From Dehalococcoidia bacterium (GTDB taxonomy: Bacteria; Chloroflexota; Dehalococcoidia; DSTF01; WHTK01): DNA of 37,057 nucleotides. Location of the stretch: the NCBI GenBank assembly GCA_035574915.1, contig DATLYJ010000153.1, forward strand, positions 1-37,057. The letters run 5' to 3'. Shown here piece by piece: positions 1-7,601 of this stretch. The notes beneath the pieces are model-generated. The model did no database searches. It was not told the DNA's origin and was given only the letters and a program-made list of their open reading frames with translations. The translations under genes and the position numbers were made by a program. Within the stretch, counting starts at the first letter, position 1; each line of letters begins with the position of its first letter.

Positions 1-328
1 TGCGGCCTTCACGCAGGCTGGGAAAGTCAACCAGGCCCTGCTCGATGCCCTTGACCTCGCCCCCGAGCCGGCGCAGGGCCGCTATCTTCGCCTCGATCTC
101 ACGGGTGAGCTCCAGAGCCCGGCGCTGGAGCTGGCTCAGGCGCGCGGCGCCGGAGTGTCCGTTGCCGTGACTCGTATCCACGGTGCGCCCGATCTCGGCG
201 TTGACGCTGTCGAGCTGGCGCTTGCGGCCCTGCATGAATTCCATGGCCTCGCGCAGCTCGGGGATGAGGGCGTTCACCTCGTCCGGCTCGAAGAGACGCA
301 GGTCCTCGGTGCCTTCTCCCGACGTCAC
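1..328 (-). CDS. DUF2203 family protein, 3' end cut by window edge
   Basis: The leftward frame from a GTG start gives 109 residues and is still open at base 1. It begins VTSGEGTEDLRLFEPDEVNA, has a helical, charged middle suited to coiled coil, and ends with GLVDFPSLREGR. A leading LFxxxEVNALIPELR segment and a later VKGIEQGLVDFP segment are the pattern I know from DUF2203 proteins, whose next element (beyond this edge) is usually a Tyr-Leu-Cys-Trp stretch. The function of the family is not established. The GTG overlaps the TGA of the small ORF upstream in the sequence GTGA, so the two are probably translationally coupled. Family assignment comes from recalled motifs. Confidence 0.7.
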   Translation of the reverse strand, partial: MTSGEGTEDLRLFEPDEVNALIPELREAMEFMQGRKRQLDSVNAEIGRTVDTSHGNGHSGAARLSQLQRRALELTREIEAKIAALRRLGGEVKGIEQGLVDFPSLREGR

Positions 329-441
329 CGCTCAGCGACCTCCAGGCTCCGCGCAACGTAGTCCGACATGTCGACCTCGTGCAGCCGCGCGAGATCAGCC
401 TCGCCGAGCGTTCCGATAGCAACCCTGGGGAGTGGCGTCAC
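325..441 (-). CDS. Small hypothetical protein, 38 residues
   Basis: This short leftward frame lies between tldE and the DUF2203 gene. A GTG start with GAGG six bases upstream gives 38 residues containing LARLHEVDMSDYVARSLEVA. A longer version from an ATG at 507 would run into the end of tldE and adds an Arg-rich segment that does not look like protein. Its stop overlaps the DUF2203 start by four bases, which is the main reason to take it seriously. I do not recognise the protein. It could equally be an untranslated spacer. Confidence 0.3.
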   Translation of the reverse strand: MTPLPRVAIGTLGEADLARLHEVDMSDYVARSLEVAER

Positions 442-476
442 TGGGCGCCTCGCTGTCGTCCTCCCTCGGGGGAGGG

Positions 477-1838
477 TCAGAACTCCGTCGCCCCGGTGAA
501 CTCCCACCGCGAGACCTTCAGGGCGGGAACGCGGCAGGAGCCGAAGAACGACGGCAGCCGCATCGTTTCCCGGCCGATCAGGTCGACGTTGTTCATCGCT
601 TCGAGGTAGCTCTGCGTGAAACGCAGGTTGCGGACCGGCCCGACGACCCGGCCGTCCTCGATCAGGAAGGTGCCATCGCGCGTCATTCCAGTCACCACCA
701 CGTTCAGCGGGTGCACGGGCCTGGTGTACCAGAAGCGGCTGACCAGCACGCCGCGCCTTACCGACGCTACGAGGTCGTCGGCCGAGGCTGTGCCTGGAGC
801 GAGAAAGAGATTGCCGGGGGCCGGCCCGAAGGTCTGGCCTGCCGGCAGCGCGTGCCCGGTGGAGGCGTGGCCACCCTTAGCCCCGTAGTAGGTGTCCCAG
901 ACAACGTCGATGGCGACTCCGTCCCGTATGAGGTCGACCCTCTGCTTGGGCACGCCCTCCGCGTCGAAGGGCGACGGGATGCCGTCCAGCGAGAGGCCGT
1001 CGTCCCAGATCGAGATGTTCTCGCCCATGAGACGCTCGCCAAGGCGGCCGGACATGAAGCTGCGCTTCTCGAGGAAGGCCTGTGCGCCGAAGGAGAGGTA
1101 GGCGAAGTAGTCCATGATGTCGGCGACGGCGTAGGGCTGGAGGACCACCTCGTAGATGCCCGGTTCCAGCGGCCGTGGGTCAGCCCCGCGCAGGCACCTG
1201 TCGATGGCTTCGCCGGCAAGGGCGGCGCCATCGATCTCTCCGGCGTCGAGTGTCAACCGCTCCGCATGTCCGCTGGCAGTCTCACCCATCACGACGGTGT
1301 TGATGTCCGCGGAGGTGTCGGCGTGGTAGGCCCAGACGCCAAGCGAGTTCGCCACGGCGACCTCCGACCGCTGGGTGCGGAAGGCGCCGGCGGCCGTGAG
1401 GCCCGCGGCCCGCGAGGCCTCGCACACCTGGCGCACGACAGCCGCGCGGTCCTCCGGCTCGAACCGGGCGGTGCGCTCGATGAAAGAGGGGACCGCTGTC
1501 ACCTGAGCCGGGCCGGGCAGGGATACGAAGTCGGGATTGTCCTGCTGCAACCGGGCGAGCGACACCGCGCGCCGTGTGACCTCGGCGAGCGCATCTTCCC
1601 GAGCGACGTCGGCGGAGGCGACGCCAACCTTCTTGCCGATGACAGCGCGTACCTGGACGCGCAGGTTGCGCTCTTCGACATTCTGGTGGATGTAGTTGTT
1701 GGCGAACCTGGTCAGGGCCGAGACGGAGGCATAGACCAGCACCTCCGTCTGGTCTGCCTCGCTGGCTTCCAGCAGGGCGTTGGCGATGCGGCGCAGTCCA
1801 CTCTCGCCCAGTAGTCCCATCGCGGTCTGCAAGGCCAT
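477..1838 (-). CDS. tldE: TldE/PmbA-type metalloprotease subunit homologue
   Basis: The 453-residue protein belongs to the TldD/PmbA (U62 peptidase) superfamily. In known systems TldD and TldE form a heterodimer that degrades unfolded or modified peptides, with zinc bound only by TldD. I see no HExxxH zinc motif here, so this is the TldE-type, non-metal partner. Supporting segments are the early VLVYASVSALTRFANNYIHQ region, GIYEVVLQPYAVADIMDYFA in the middle, and a C-terminal run with FLIEDGRVVGPVRNLRFTQS followed by a Ser-Phe-Phe-Gly segment. No tldD gene is in the window. There is no clear Shine-Dalgarno before the ATG; a promoter whose -10 lies six bases upstream suggests a leaderless mRNA. 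Confidence 0.82.
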   Translation of the reverse strand: MALQTAMGLLGESGLRRIANALLEASEADQTEVLVYASVSALTRFANNYIHQNVEERNLRVQVRAVIGKKVGVASADVAREDALAEVTRRAVSLARLQQDNPDFVSLPGPAQVTAVPSFIERTARFEPEDRAAVVRQVCEASRAAGLTAAGAFRTQRSEVAVANSLGVWAYHADTSADINTVVMGETASGHAERLTLDAGEIDGAALAGEAIDRCLRGADPRPLEPGIYEVVLQPYAVADIMDYFAYLSFGAQAFLEKRSFMSGRLGERLMGENISIWDDGLSLDGIPSPFDAEGVPKQRVDLIRDGVAIDVVWDTYYGAKGGHASTGHALPAGQTFGPAPGNLFLAPGTASADDLVASVRRGVLVSRFWYTRPVHPLNVVVTGMTRDGTFLIEDGRVVGPVRNLRFTQSYLEAMNNVDLIGRETMRLPSFFGSCRVPALKVSRWEFTGATEF

Positions 1839-1844
1839 GGGAGC

Positions 1845-1873
1845 ACGCTAGATCAGAAAGCGGGCGCAAGCAA
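1845..1873 (-). promoter_or_regulatory. Putative promoter of tldE, leaderless type
   Basis: On the minus strand TTGCTT (1873-1868) and TAGCGT (1850-1845) are separated by exactly 17 bases. Only six bases lie between the -10 and the ATG, so transcription would begin at or next to the start codon. The -10 matches the consensus only at its TA and final T, so the call is tentative. Confidence 0.4.
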
Positions 1874-1956
1874 CGTCCGGCGTGCATGCCCAGGGCAAAC
1901 TCGCCCGAGCGTGCGGACGCCGATGACCGCAATCCGGACTACGCGAAGGCAGGTGC

Positions 1957-1962
1957 TATTCT
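1957..1962 (+). promoter_or_regulatory. Putative -10 element of the MFS gene
   Basis: TATTCT preceded by TGC resembles an extended -10. It ends seven bases before the in-frame GTG at 1970, which puts the predicted transcription start on that codon. No convincing -35 was found. It supports choosing GTG 1970 over ATG 1886 as the translation start. Confidence 0.4.
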
Positions 1963-1969
1963 CACGTCC

Positions 1970-3265
1970 GTGAGACGCTCGGACGCCGCTACCCGAAAGC
2001 CTGTCTTCCTGGGGTGGGGTGTCGTCGCGGTCGCGGCGCTCGCCTCCTTTACCGAGGTCTCGTTCTTCAACCCCGTGCTCGGGGTCTTCATGCCGGCGCT
2101 CACCGAAGACTTCGGTTGGGGCCGCACGGAGGTCTCGGGCGCAATGACGACCGGTTCGCTGCTGGGCGCGTTGCTCTCGCCCTGGTTCGGCCCGCTTATC
2201 GACAGGTACGGCGGACGGCGGTTCGTAGCGGGCGGCGCTTTCGTGATGTTCCTCTGCCTCGTCGCGCTGGCCATGCTCCAGAACGTGTGGCAGTTCTACA
2301 TCTTTTATTCGATCGGACGCGGCATGGCATCCGGCATTGTCGGCCTGGCCGCGACGGTAACCGTGAGCAAGTGGTTCGTCCGCAGGCGGGGGCTGGCCGT
2401 CGGTCTGACCACGCTCGGCACGCGCGCCGGCTTCGCCATCATGCCGATCGGGGTGCAGCTCATCATCGGCGGCTGGGGTTGGCGTGAAGCCTGGCTGGCG
2501 CTAGCCGCCATCGTGCTCGTCCTGGGGATCCTGCCGGCGGTCCGCTTCCTCCATCCCCGGCCCGAAGCGCTCGGCTTGCTGCCCGACGGCGACTCGGCGG
2601 CGGCGCCGAGGGGCGGGGACGGGAAGCGCTTCGCGAGCGAGGTTAGCTGGACCAGGGACGCCGCCGTGCGCACGAAGGCTTTCTGGCTCGTCACGGCGGC
2701 CATCAGCCTCCAGGCCTGGGCGGGCGGCGCGATCAACATGCACCAGATCCCGCACCTCGTCGATCAGGGCCTTTCGCCTGAGTCAGCGGCGCTGATCATA
2801 AGCCTCCTTGCCCTCTTTGCCGCCGCCGGCAGCCTGCTCGAGGGCGTGCTGGACGAGCGCATAGGCGCGCGCTGGACGCTCGTGATCGGCCTGGTCGGCT
2901 CGGCAGGCGGCATGGTGGTGCTGATGAACGTGCACGGGACGGACATGGCCCTCGCGTATGCCGCGGCCTACGGCGTGGCGTTCGGCCTCATGGTCACGAG
3001 TTCGCAGGTCGTGTTCGCCGACTACTTCGGCCGGGAGGCCATCGGCGCTATCCGCGGCGCGGCCGCGCCGATCCAGATGGGACTGAACGCGATCGGCCCG
3101 GTAGTCGCCGGCGCGGCCTATGACCTTACGGGGAACTACCTCGCTGCCTTCATTCCCTTTACTGCCGCCTACCTGCTCGCTGCTGCGTCGTTGGTGGCTG
3201 CTCGAAAGCCGGTGGTCCCTGAACGCTTAGCGATAGAGACGGCGGGAGCCGTAGCAGCTGGCTAG
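1970..3265 (+). CDS. Major facilitator superfamily transporter
   Basis: This is a 431-residue inner-membrane protein with about twelve hydrophobic segments in two bundles, separated by a polar loop near the middle (around PRGGDGKRFASEVSWTRD). The loop after the second segment carries the MFS signature GPLIDRYGGRR at residues 74-84. The overall pattern, with an N-terminal FLGWGVV segment, resembles monocarboxylate/oxalate-formate type antiporters, which would fit an organic-acid-using island, but the substrate is inferred only weakly. An ATG at 1886 would add 28 polar residues unlike the family and lies upstream of the predicted promoter, so I chose GTG. The gene diverges from tldE, and its stop overlaps the stop of the convergent kinase fusion gene within the palindrome CTAG. 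Confidence 0.85.
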   Translation: MRRSDAATRKPVFLGWGVVAVAALASFTEVSFFNPVLGVFMPALTEDFGWGRTEVSGAMTTGSLLGALLSPWFGPLIDRYGGRRFVAGGAFVMFLCLVALAMLQNVWQFYIFYSIGRGMASGIVGLAATVTVSKWFVRRRGLAVGLTTLGTRAGFAIMPIGVQLIIGGWGWREAWLALAAIVLVLGILPAVRFLHPRPEALGLLPDGDSAAAPRGGDGKRFASEVSWTRDAAVRTKAFWLVTAAISLQAWAGGAINMHQIPHLVDQGLSPESAALIISLLALFAAAGSLLEGVLDERIGARWTLVIGLVGSAGGMVVLMNVHGTDMALAYAAAYGVAFGLMVTSSQVVFADYFGREAIGAIRGAAAPIQMGLNAIGPVVAGAAYDLTGNYLAAFIPFTAAYLLAAASLVAARKPVVPERLAIETAGAVAAG

Positions 3266-4857
3266 CGCAACCGCTCCAGGACCGCCTCGATCTCACGGAG
3301 CAGTCCCGTGGACGTATCGATGGAAAGGCGCCACGCCGGAGGGACGTCGTCCGGCGGCTCGTAGCGGGCCTTCTGGGCGAGGTAGACCTCCCAGGTCGCC
3401 TCCGAGGGTGTCCAGGGCTCCGACTCGCGACCCTCCTGGCGAGCCTTGATCACGTCGTCCGGCGCGTGGCACTCGACGACGAGCAGCGGCACGCCCGCGC
3501 GACGGGCAAGCGCCAGGATAGGGGCGCGCTGGGCGGCCTCCAGGTAAGTCCCATCCAGGACCACCGCCCGGCCCTCGGACAGGAACTCCTCGGCCTGCCT
3601 CGTCATCTGGTCGTATACCCGCGCCCGGTTCTCGGGGGAGTATCGCTCGCTGTCGACGGCGACGGGCCGGCCCCGGCCTGGCGGCTCGCCGGCGATCTCC
3701 TTGCGGAGGATGTCGGTCGAGAGGAGTACGGCGCCGATGCGGTGCGCCAGTGCGCCAGCGAGCAGGCTCTTGCCGCTGCCGGAAAGTCCCATCACCAGCA
3801 GCAGCCGCGGCGGTGAGTTGGCCCGACGGTAGCTTGCGGCTAGCTCGAAGTGGTGCCGTGACTCGGCTTCGGCGGCGCGCCGCTGCTCCAGGCCCACGCC
3901 CTCCTGGTCCATAAGGATGCCGGCCACTTTGCCCCTGATAACCGCCCGGTAAGCGCGGAAGAGGCCGCTGACCAGCGCCAGCGTCTTGTCCGCGGCCGCT
4001 GCCGAGTAGAGGCTCAGGACGACGTCCTCGAACTCCGGATAGCCTCGGCGGTGAAGGTCCATGGCCAGGAAGGCGATGTCGAGTCCGGTATCGGCGCAGC
4101 GCAGGCGCTCGTCGAACTCGAGGCAGTCGAAGATGCAGACGCCGTCGGGCGAGCCGCCATCGAAGGCGATGGCGTCCGCGCGCAGGTCTCCGTGGCCATC
4201 ACGCACGCGGCCCTCGCGCTCCCGCGACAGCAGCAGGTCGCGCTCCTCCGCGAGGAAAGCGTCCGCGTAAGAGTGGATGGCATCGAACTGGGATGAAGTG
4301 AGAGTCCGGCCGATGAAGGGGGCGATCTCCGCCAGGTTGGAGGCCCAGTTCGCGACCATGGTGGCGTAGCCGCCGGCTTCACGCACTCTCTTGCCCCGCG
4401 CAGCGCTGGCGTGAAAGCGCGCTATCTTCCACACCAGCCGGCCGAGCATCGCGTGAGTCACCGCCCCGGCGTCCAGGAGGTTCGCCAGAACGCGCGCCGG
4501 CGGCAGACGGCGCATATGCACCGCGTAGTCCAGCACCTCGCCGGGGCCGCCGACCCGAAAGCGCTGGCCATCATGGCTGATGCTGACCACCCCGTAGTAA
4601 AGCGTCGCGCAGGTGCGGCTGTTGAGCCGCACTTCTTCCGTGCAGTAGCGCTTGCGCGCTTCCAGGGACGTGAAGTCGAGAAAGCCCAGGTTCACCGGCT
4701 TCTTGAGCTTGTAGGCGTGGTCGCCTGCCAGGACCACCCAGGAGATGTGCGTCTGGATCAGCTTGATGTCCTGGACGGGATGCTGATACGTCGACGGCAC
4801 GAGCAGGGCGCGCACGTGCTCGGGTAGGCGAGCGCTGACCTCCTGGTCAAGGACCAC
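3262..4857 (-). CDS. Aminoglycoside-phosphotransferase-like/P-loop kinase fusion protein
   Basis: The 531-residue protein has two catalytic-looking halves. The N-terminal part (about 1-340) resembles the APH/choline kinase fold, with HGDLRADAIAF at 222-232 as the catalytic loop and an Asp-rich segment following it. The C-terminal part (about 350-531) is a P-loop kinase of the gluconate-kinase/zeta-toxin-like type, with GLSGSGKS at 357-364. This arrangement corresponds to the COG2187 plus COG0645 two-domain proteins, whose substrate is unknown; drug resistance should not be assumed. The frame stays open upstream to 5286, but that extension is low-complexity and lies antisense to the next gene. 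I placed the start at a GTG just before the recognisable domain (ARLPEHVRALLVPSTYQHPV); nearby GTG codons are possible. Confidence 0.75.
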   Translation of the reverse strand: MVLDQEVSARLPEHVRALLVPSTYQHPVQDIKLIQTHISWVVLAGDHAYKLKKPVNLGFLDFTSLEARKRYCTEEVRLNSRTCATLYYGVVSISHDGQRFRVGGPGEVLDYAVHMRRLPPARVLANLLDAGAVTHAMLGRLVWKIARFHASAARGKRVREAGGYATMVANWASNLAEIAPFIGRTLTSSQFDAIHSYADAFLAEERDLLLSREREGRVRDGHGDLRADAIAFDGGSPDGVCIFDCLEFDERLRCADTGLDIAFLAMDLHRRGYPEFEDVVLSLYSAAAADKTLALVSGLFRAYRAVIRGKVAGILMDQEGVGLEQRRAAEAESRHHFELAASYRRANSPPRLLLVMGLSGSGKSLLAGALAHRIGAVLLSTDILRKEIAGEPPGRGRPVAVDSERYSPENRARVYDQMTRQAEEFLSEGRAVVLDGTYLEAAQRAPILALARRAGVPLLVVECHAPDDVIKARQEGRESEPWTPSEATWEVYLAQKARYEPPDDVPPAWRLSIDTSTGLLREIEAVLERLR

Positions 4858-4938
4858 GACACCAAAATCCCACCATCCCCGCAGCCTCGCAAGTGCCTTC
4901 GGCCCGGTACTGGCGGCACGGACGAAAATGCGGTTAGC

Positions 4939-5508
4939 ATGCCGGTGGCCGTGACGACCATAGGAACGCCTCCGGCGAAGTTTCCGTCCCTGCCTTTCCC
5001 CCTCCAGGAGGGCGAGCAGGTCCTCATGTTCTGCCGCCGCCACTGGCTCTACCTGTGGCCTCGCCTCCTCCTGATCTTGGCGGTCGCCTTCCTGCCGCCT
5101 CTGGCGGCGGGATGGCTGCTGTCCGCCGCCGATGCCTATGAGGGCGTCATCGCCCGCGTATTCTGGGTGGCTGCCGGGGTGTGGCTGATCTACTGGGGCG
5201 TGCGCGCCTTCCTCACTTGGTATCGCTACAACAACGACATCTGGGTCATCACCAGCCAGCGGCTCATCGACAGCCTCAAGAAGCACCCCTTCAACCTCGA
5301 GGTGGCGACGGCGGACCTGGTGAACGTGCAGGACATCACGGTCGAGCGCAGCGGCGTCCTGCGCACGATCTTCGACTTCGGCGACATCCTCTGCCAGACA
5401 GCAGCCGAGCGCCAGGCGTTCGTGCTCGCCGGCATCCCGGACCCCCGCGCCGTGCAGGGCCTGATCGACCGCGAGCGTGACCGCGAGCGCTTGCGCTACC
5501 GGGCGTAA
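4939..5508 (+). CDS. Membrane protein with bacterial PH domain
   Basis: The protein of up to 189 residues has two transmembrane helices (about 40-60 and 72-92), followed by a cytoplasmic domain beginning YNNDIWVITSQRLID and continuing with VNVQDITVERSGVLRTIFDF. That order, with the ITxxRLI and a later I-x-VER-x-G motif, is typical of YdbS/YdbT-like bPH2 proteins, whose role at the membrane is undefined. The gene diverges from the kinase fusion. TAGCAT at 4935-4940 looks like a -10 and overlaps the ATG. If it is used, translation would have to begin at GTG 4945 or 4951, shortening the protein by two or four residues. Confidence 0.72.
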   Translation: MPVAVTTIGTPPAKFPSLPFPLQEGEQVLMFCRRHWLYLWPRLLLILAVAFLPPLAAGWLLSAADAYEGVIARVFWVAAGVWLIYWGVRAFLTWYRYNNDIWVITSQRLIDSLKKHPFNLEVATADLVNVQDITVERSGVLRTIFDFGDILCQTAAERQAFVLAGIPDPRAVQGLIDRERDRERLRYRA

Positions 5509-5793
5509 CGCTCGGCCACGTCAGGCGTTCTTATAGATGACCGCAAGGAAAGCCGGTCACGACAGCTCCACGGACGGACAGCGAGCAGCCGGGTGGCTGT
5601 GATCCGGGACCCGAAGATGGTTGCCATCGGGTACCGGGGAGCCGAATGGCAAAACCGACCGGCCCACCTCTCCAGATCCGACTTCTCTCGACCTTCGAGC
5701 GCCCCTGAGCCACTCCGTCCGGCCGGCCGATGGTCGCCCCTCGCCCCTCAGTGCCTGAGCAAGGCTGGCGCGTAAACGCTTTGCTGCCTGTGT
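5509..5793. other. Intergenic region with no gene recognised
   Basis: The bases between the PH-domain gene and the PAP2 promoter hold no convincing reading frame and no RNA gene that I recognise. One short imperfect inverted repeat (ACCCG near 5610 pairing with CGGGT near 5630 around TGGTTGCCA) could form a weak hairpin after the PH-domain gene, but it has no T-tract. Confidence 0.5.
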
Positions 5794-5799
5794 TAGGAT
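5792..5799 (+). promoter_or_regulatory. Putative extended -10 for the PAP2 gene
   Basis: TGTTAGGAT contains TG one base ahead of TAGGAT, an extended -10 arrangement, about 36 bases before the GTG start. No good -35 lies at 17 bases, which extended -10 promoters tolerate. Assigned from pattern only. Confidence 0.35.
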
Positions 5800-5834
5800 G
5801 AGGAGCCCCCTGCTTCGCGGAAGTTCAAACGCGC

Positions 5835-7571
5835 GTGCCTGGTTACCTTCTGAGTCGAGCCCGCCCCGCCCTGGCAAGACGATCCCGGCTCATCTGGTCC
5901 GGTCTGGCTGCAGGCTACCTCGTCGCCACCACCGCGTTCCTGGTTACTCACGGCTCCTGGCCAACGCCTGACTTCCTGATACCACCCCTGGTCCTGCTTG
6001 CCGTCGCGAACGGGCGCGGCTGGCAGTTCGTGATCGACTGGTCGCCATTCCTCCTGCTCATGCTTGGGTACGAGGCGTTCCGGGGCGTTGCGGACAACCT
6101 CAACAGCCGCGTGCACTTCGTTAGCCTCATCGATGCGGACAAGTGGCTCCTGGGCGGCGAGACCGGGCCCAACCTGCTACAGCGCCTGTTCTTCCGGGAG
6201 GACCGCGTCGCCTGGTACGACTGGGTGGCTTCGGTGCTTCACATGATCCACTTCGTGGTGCCGGTTGCCGCGGCCTTCGCAATCTGGCTCGTGAGCCGGC
6301 GGACCTACTGGCGCTTTGCGGTCACCGTGCTTGGTCTCTTCTTCATGGGATTTGTGACCTACTACGCCTATCCGGCGGCGCCGCCGTGGATGGCAGGCGA
6401 CTTCGGCCTGATTCCCCACGTGGAGCGCGTGCTCATCCATACGCTCGTGCAGTTGCCCGCGACCAAGGGCATCTCGCTTGCCTACGAACATTTCAGCCCC
6501 AACCCGGTCGCCGCGATGCCCTCCCTGCACGCGGCGCTGCCAATGCTCGTGAGCTTCGTCGCAATCTCGCTGGCTGGACGCAAGGCGATGCTGACGCTGG
6601 CCTATCCCATCGCCGGCGGCTTCTCGTGGATCTATCTGGGCGAGCACTACGTAATCGACGTGCTGGCCGGGTGGCTGTACGCCCTGCTGGCCTTCGCCGT
6701 CTTCTGGATGGCGCTCCCTGCCCTCGTCCGTCGCGCGGCCGCGCCCGTCGCGGCCCGGTTCGAAGCCCCGCGGCTGGCATGGCCTGCGTGGCCTCTGACA
6801 ACGCTGGCTGTCGGCTTCATGGCCCTCGTCTGGGTCAACCCCCTGGTCCAGGCGCCGCTCAACCCGGACCGCGGCGCGCTGATCCCCTCGGCCGGTTTTC
6901 GCATCGGCATCGCGACCGCCGTGGCCCTGTCCGACCTCGAGCCCCTTCCGTGTCGCGAAGGACGCGCCGCCAGTCTCCTGCTCGACCGGGAGCTCGACCC
7001 GCTGGTGCGTGACTACGCTGCCTACATCCAGGGTTTGAGTGCGCCGGTCTGCCTCTCGCTGACAGCCGGCCGCGGCGCCCCCGAACTAACCGATGAAGAC
7101 CTCGATTCGCTGCGGTCCCTCTCGACAGGTCCGTCTCCGCGGCTGTTGTTCTTTTCTGGCCCTCCGCTCCTGGCCATCGTCCAGATCGGCTACCCAACCG
7201 CGGAGTTGCAGGCCATCGCGGGCGTGGCGCCGGACGACCGGCTCGCTCTAATCGTTCGGTTCGACAACGCGCAGGGTGTGGCGCTGCTCTACCCGATTGT
7301 TGCGCGAATAGCGACGCTTGCGTTTACATATGGCGAGCTTACGCCTCCCGCCGGCGAAAGCGAGTGTGTGGACGCCTGTACGCCGGAGCCGCCGCGGCCG
7401 GGGCCGGTGCAGGAGGCGGCGCCAACTCCTCCGCCCGAGGAGACGCCAGGACAGGAGACGCAGGAAACCGCGACTCCGACTCCAGACGAGGCGACGCCAA
7501 CACCGACTCCGACGCCGACTGCAACTCCGACAACGACTCCGACGCCCGGGGTGGAAGAAGGGCCGGGCTAG
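5835..7571 (+). CDS. PAP2-superfamily membrane phosphatase/transferase with Thr-Pro tail
   Basis: The 578-residue polytopic membrane protein has PAP2 catalytic signatures: MPSLHAALPM with His232, and YLGEHYVIDVLAG with His271 and Asp275. Layout and motifs are close to the PAP2_3/inositol-phosphorylceramide-synthase-like group, which transfers or removes phosphate headgroups on lipids at the outer membrane face. About 230 residues follow the last catalytic motif. Part of this (residues about 345-500) is probably extracytoplasmic, and it ends in a low-complexity Pro/Thr/Glu tail. It begins with GTG after a weak purine-rich stretch. The gene immediately downstream encodes a secreted protein resembling the LssY C-terminal domain, a domain elsewhere fused to PAP2, which suggests the two act together. 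The exact lipid substrate is unknown. Confidence 0.75.
   Translation: MPGYLLSRARPALARRSRLIWSGLAAGYLVATTAFLVTHGSWPTPDFLIPPLVLLAVANGRGWQFVIDWSPFLLLMLGYEAFRGVADNLNSRVHFVSLIDADKWLLGGETGPNLLQRLFFREDRVAWYDWVASVLHMIHFVVPVAAAFAIWLVSRRTYWRFAVTVLGLFFMGFVTYYAYPAAPPWMAGDFGLIPHVERVLIHTLVQLPATKGISLAYEHFSPNPVAAMPSLHAALPMLVSFVAISLAGRKAMLTLAYPIAGGFSWIYLGEHYVIDVLAGWLYALLAFAVFWMALPALVRRAAAPVAARFEAPRLAWPAWPLTTLAVGFMALVWVNPLVQAPLNPDRGALIPSAGFRIGIATAVALSDLEPLPCREGRAASLLLDRELDPLVRDYAAYIQGLSAPVCLSLTAGRGAPELTDEDLDSLRSLSTGPSPRLLFFSGPPLLAIVQIGYPTAELQAIAGVAPDDRLALIVRFDNAQGVALLYPIVARIATLAFTYGELTPPAGESECVDACTPEPPRPGPVQEAAPTPPPEETPGQETQETATPTPDEATPTPTPTPTATPTTTPTPGVEEGPG
7470..7547 (+). repeat. In-frame Thr-Pro coding repeat
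   Basis: An imperfect tandem repeat of ACTCCG/ACGCCG hexamers encodes alternating Thr-Pro near the C-terminus of the PAP2 protein. Such tracts usually form extended extracellular linkers and vary in length by replication slippage. It is not CRISPR: the units are six bases long and have no spacers. Confidence 0.85.
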
Positions 7572-7601
7572 GAGCGGAGGGAAGACGCCACAGGGAGGTT
7601 G

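Noticed and set aside
432-1814. A 460-codon rightward frame opposite tldE
   Set aside because: The leftward frame has recognisable TldE segments. This one is compositionally biased and featureless.
4858-5286. N-terminal extension of the kinase fusion gene
   Set aside because: The frame is open, but the added residues are low-complexity and antisense to the PH-domain gene, and the family begins near 4857.
7470-7547. Tandem repeat as a CRISPR-like array
   Set aside because: The units are six-base Thr-Pro codon pairs inside a reading frame, with no spacers.
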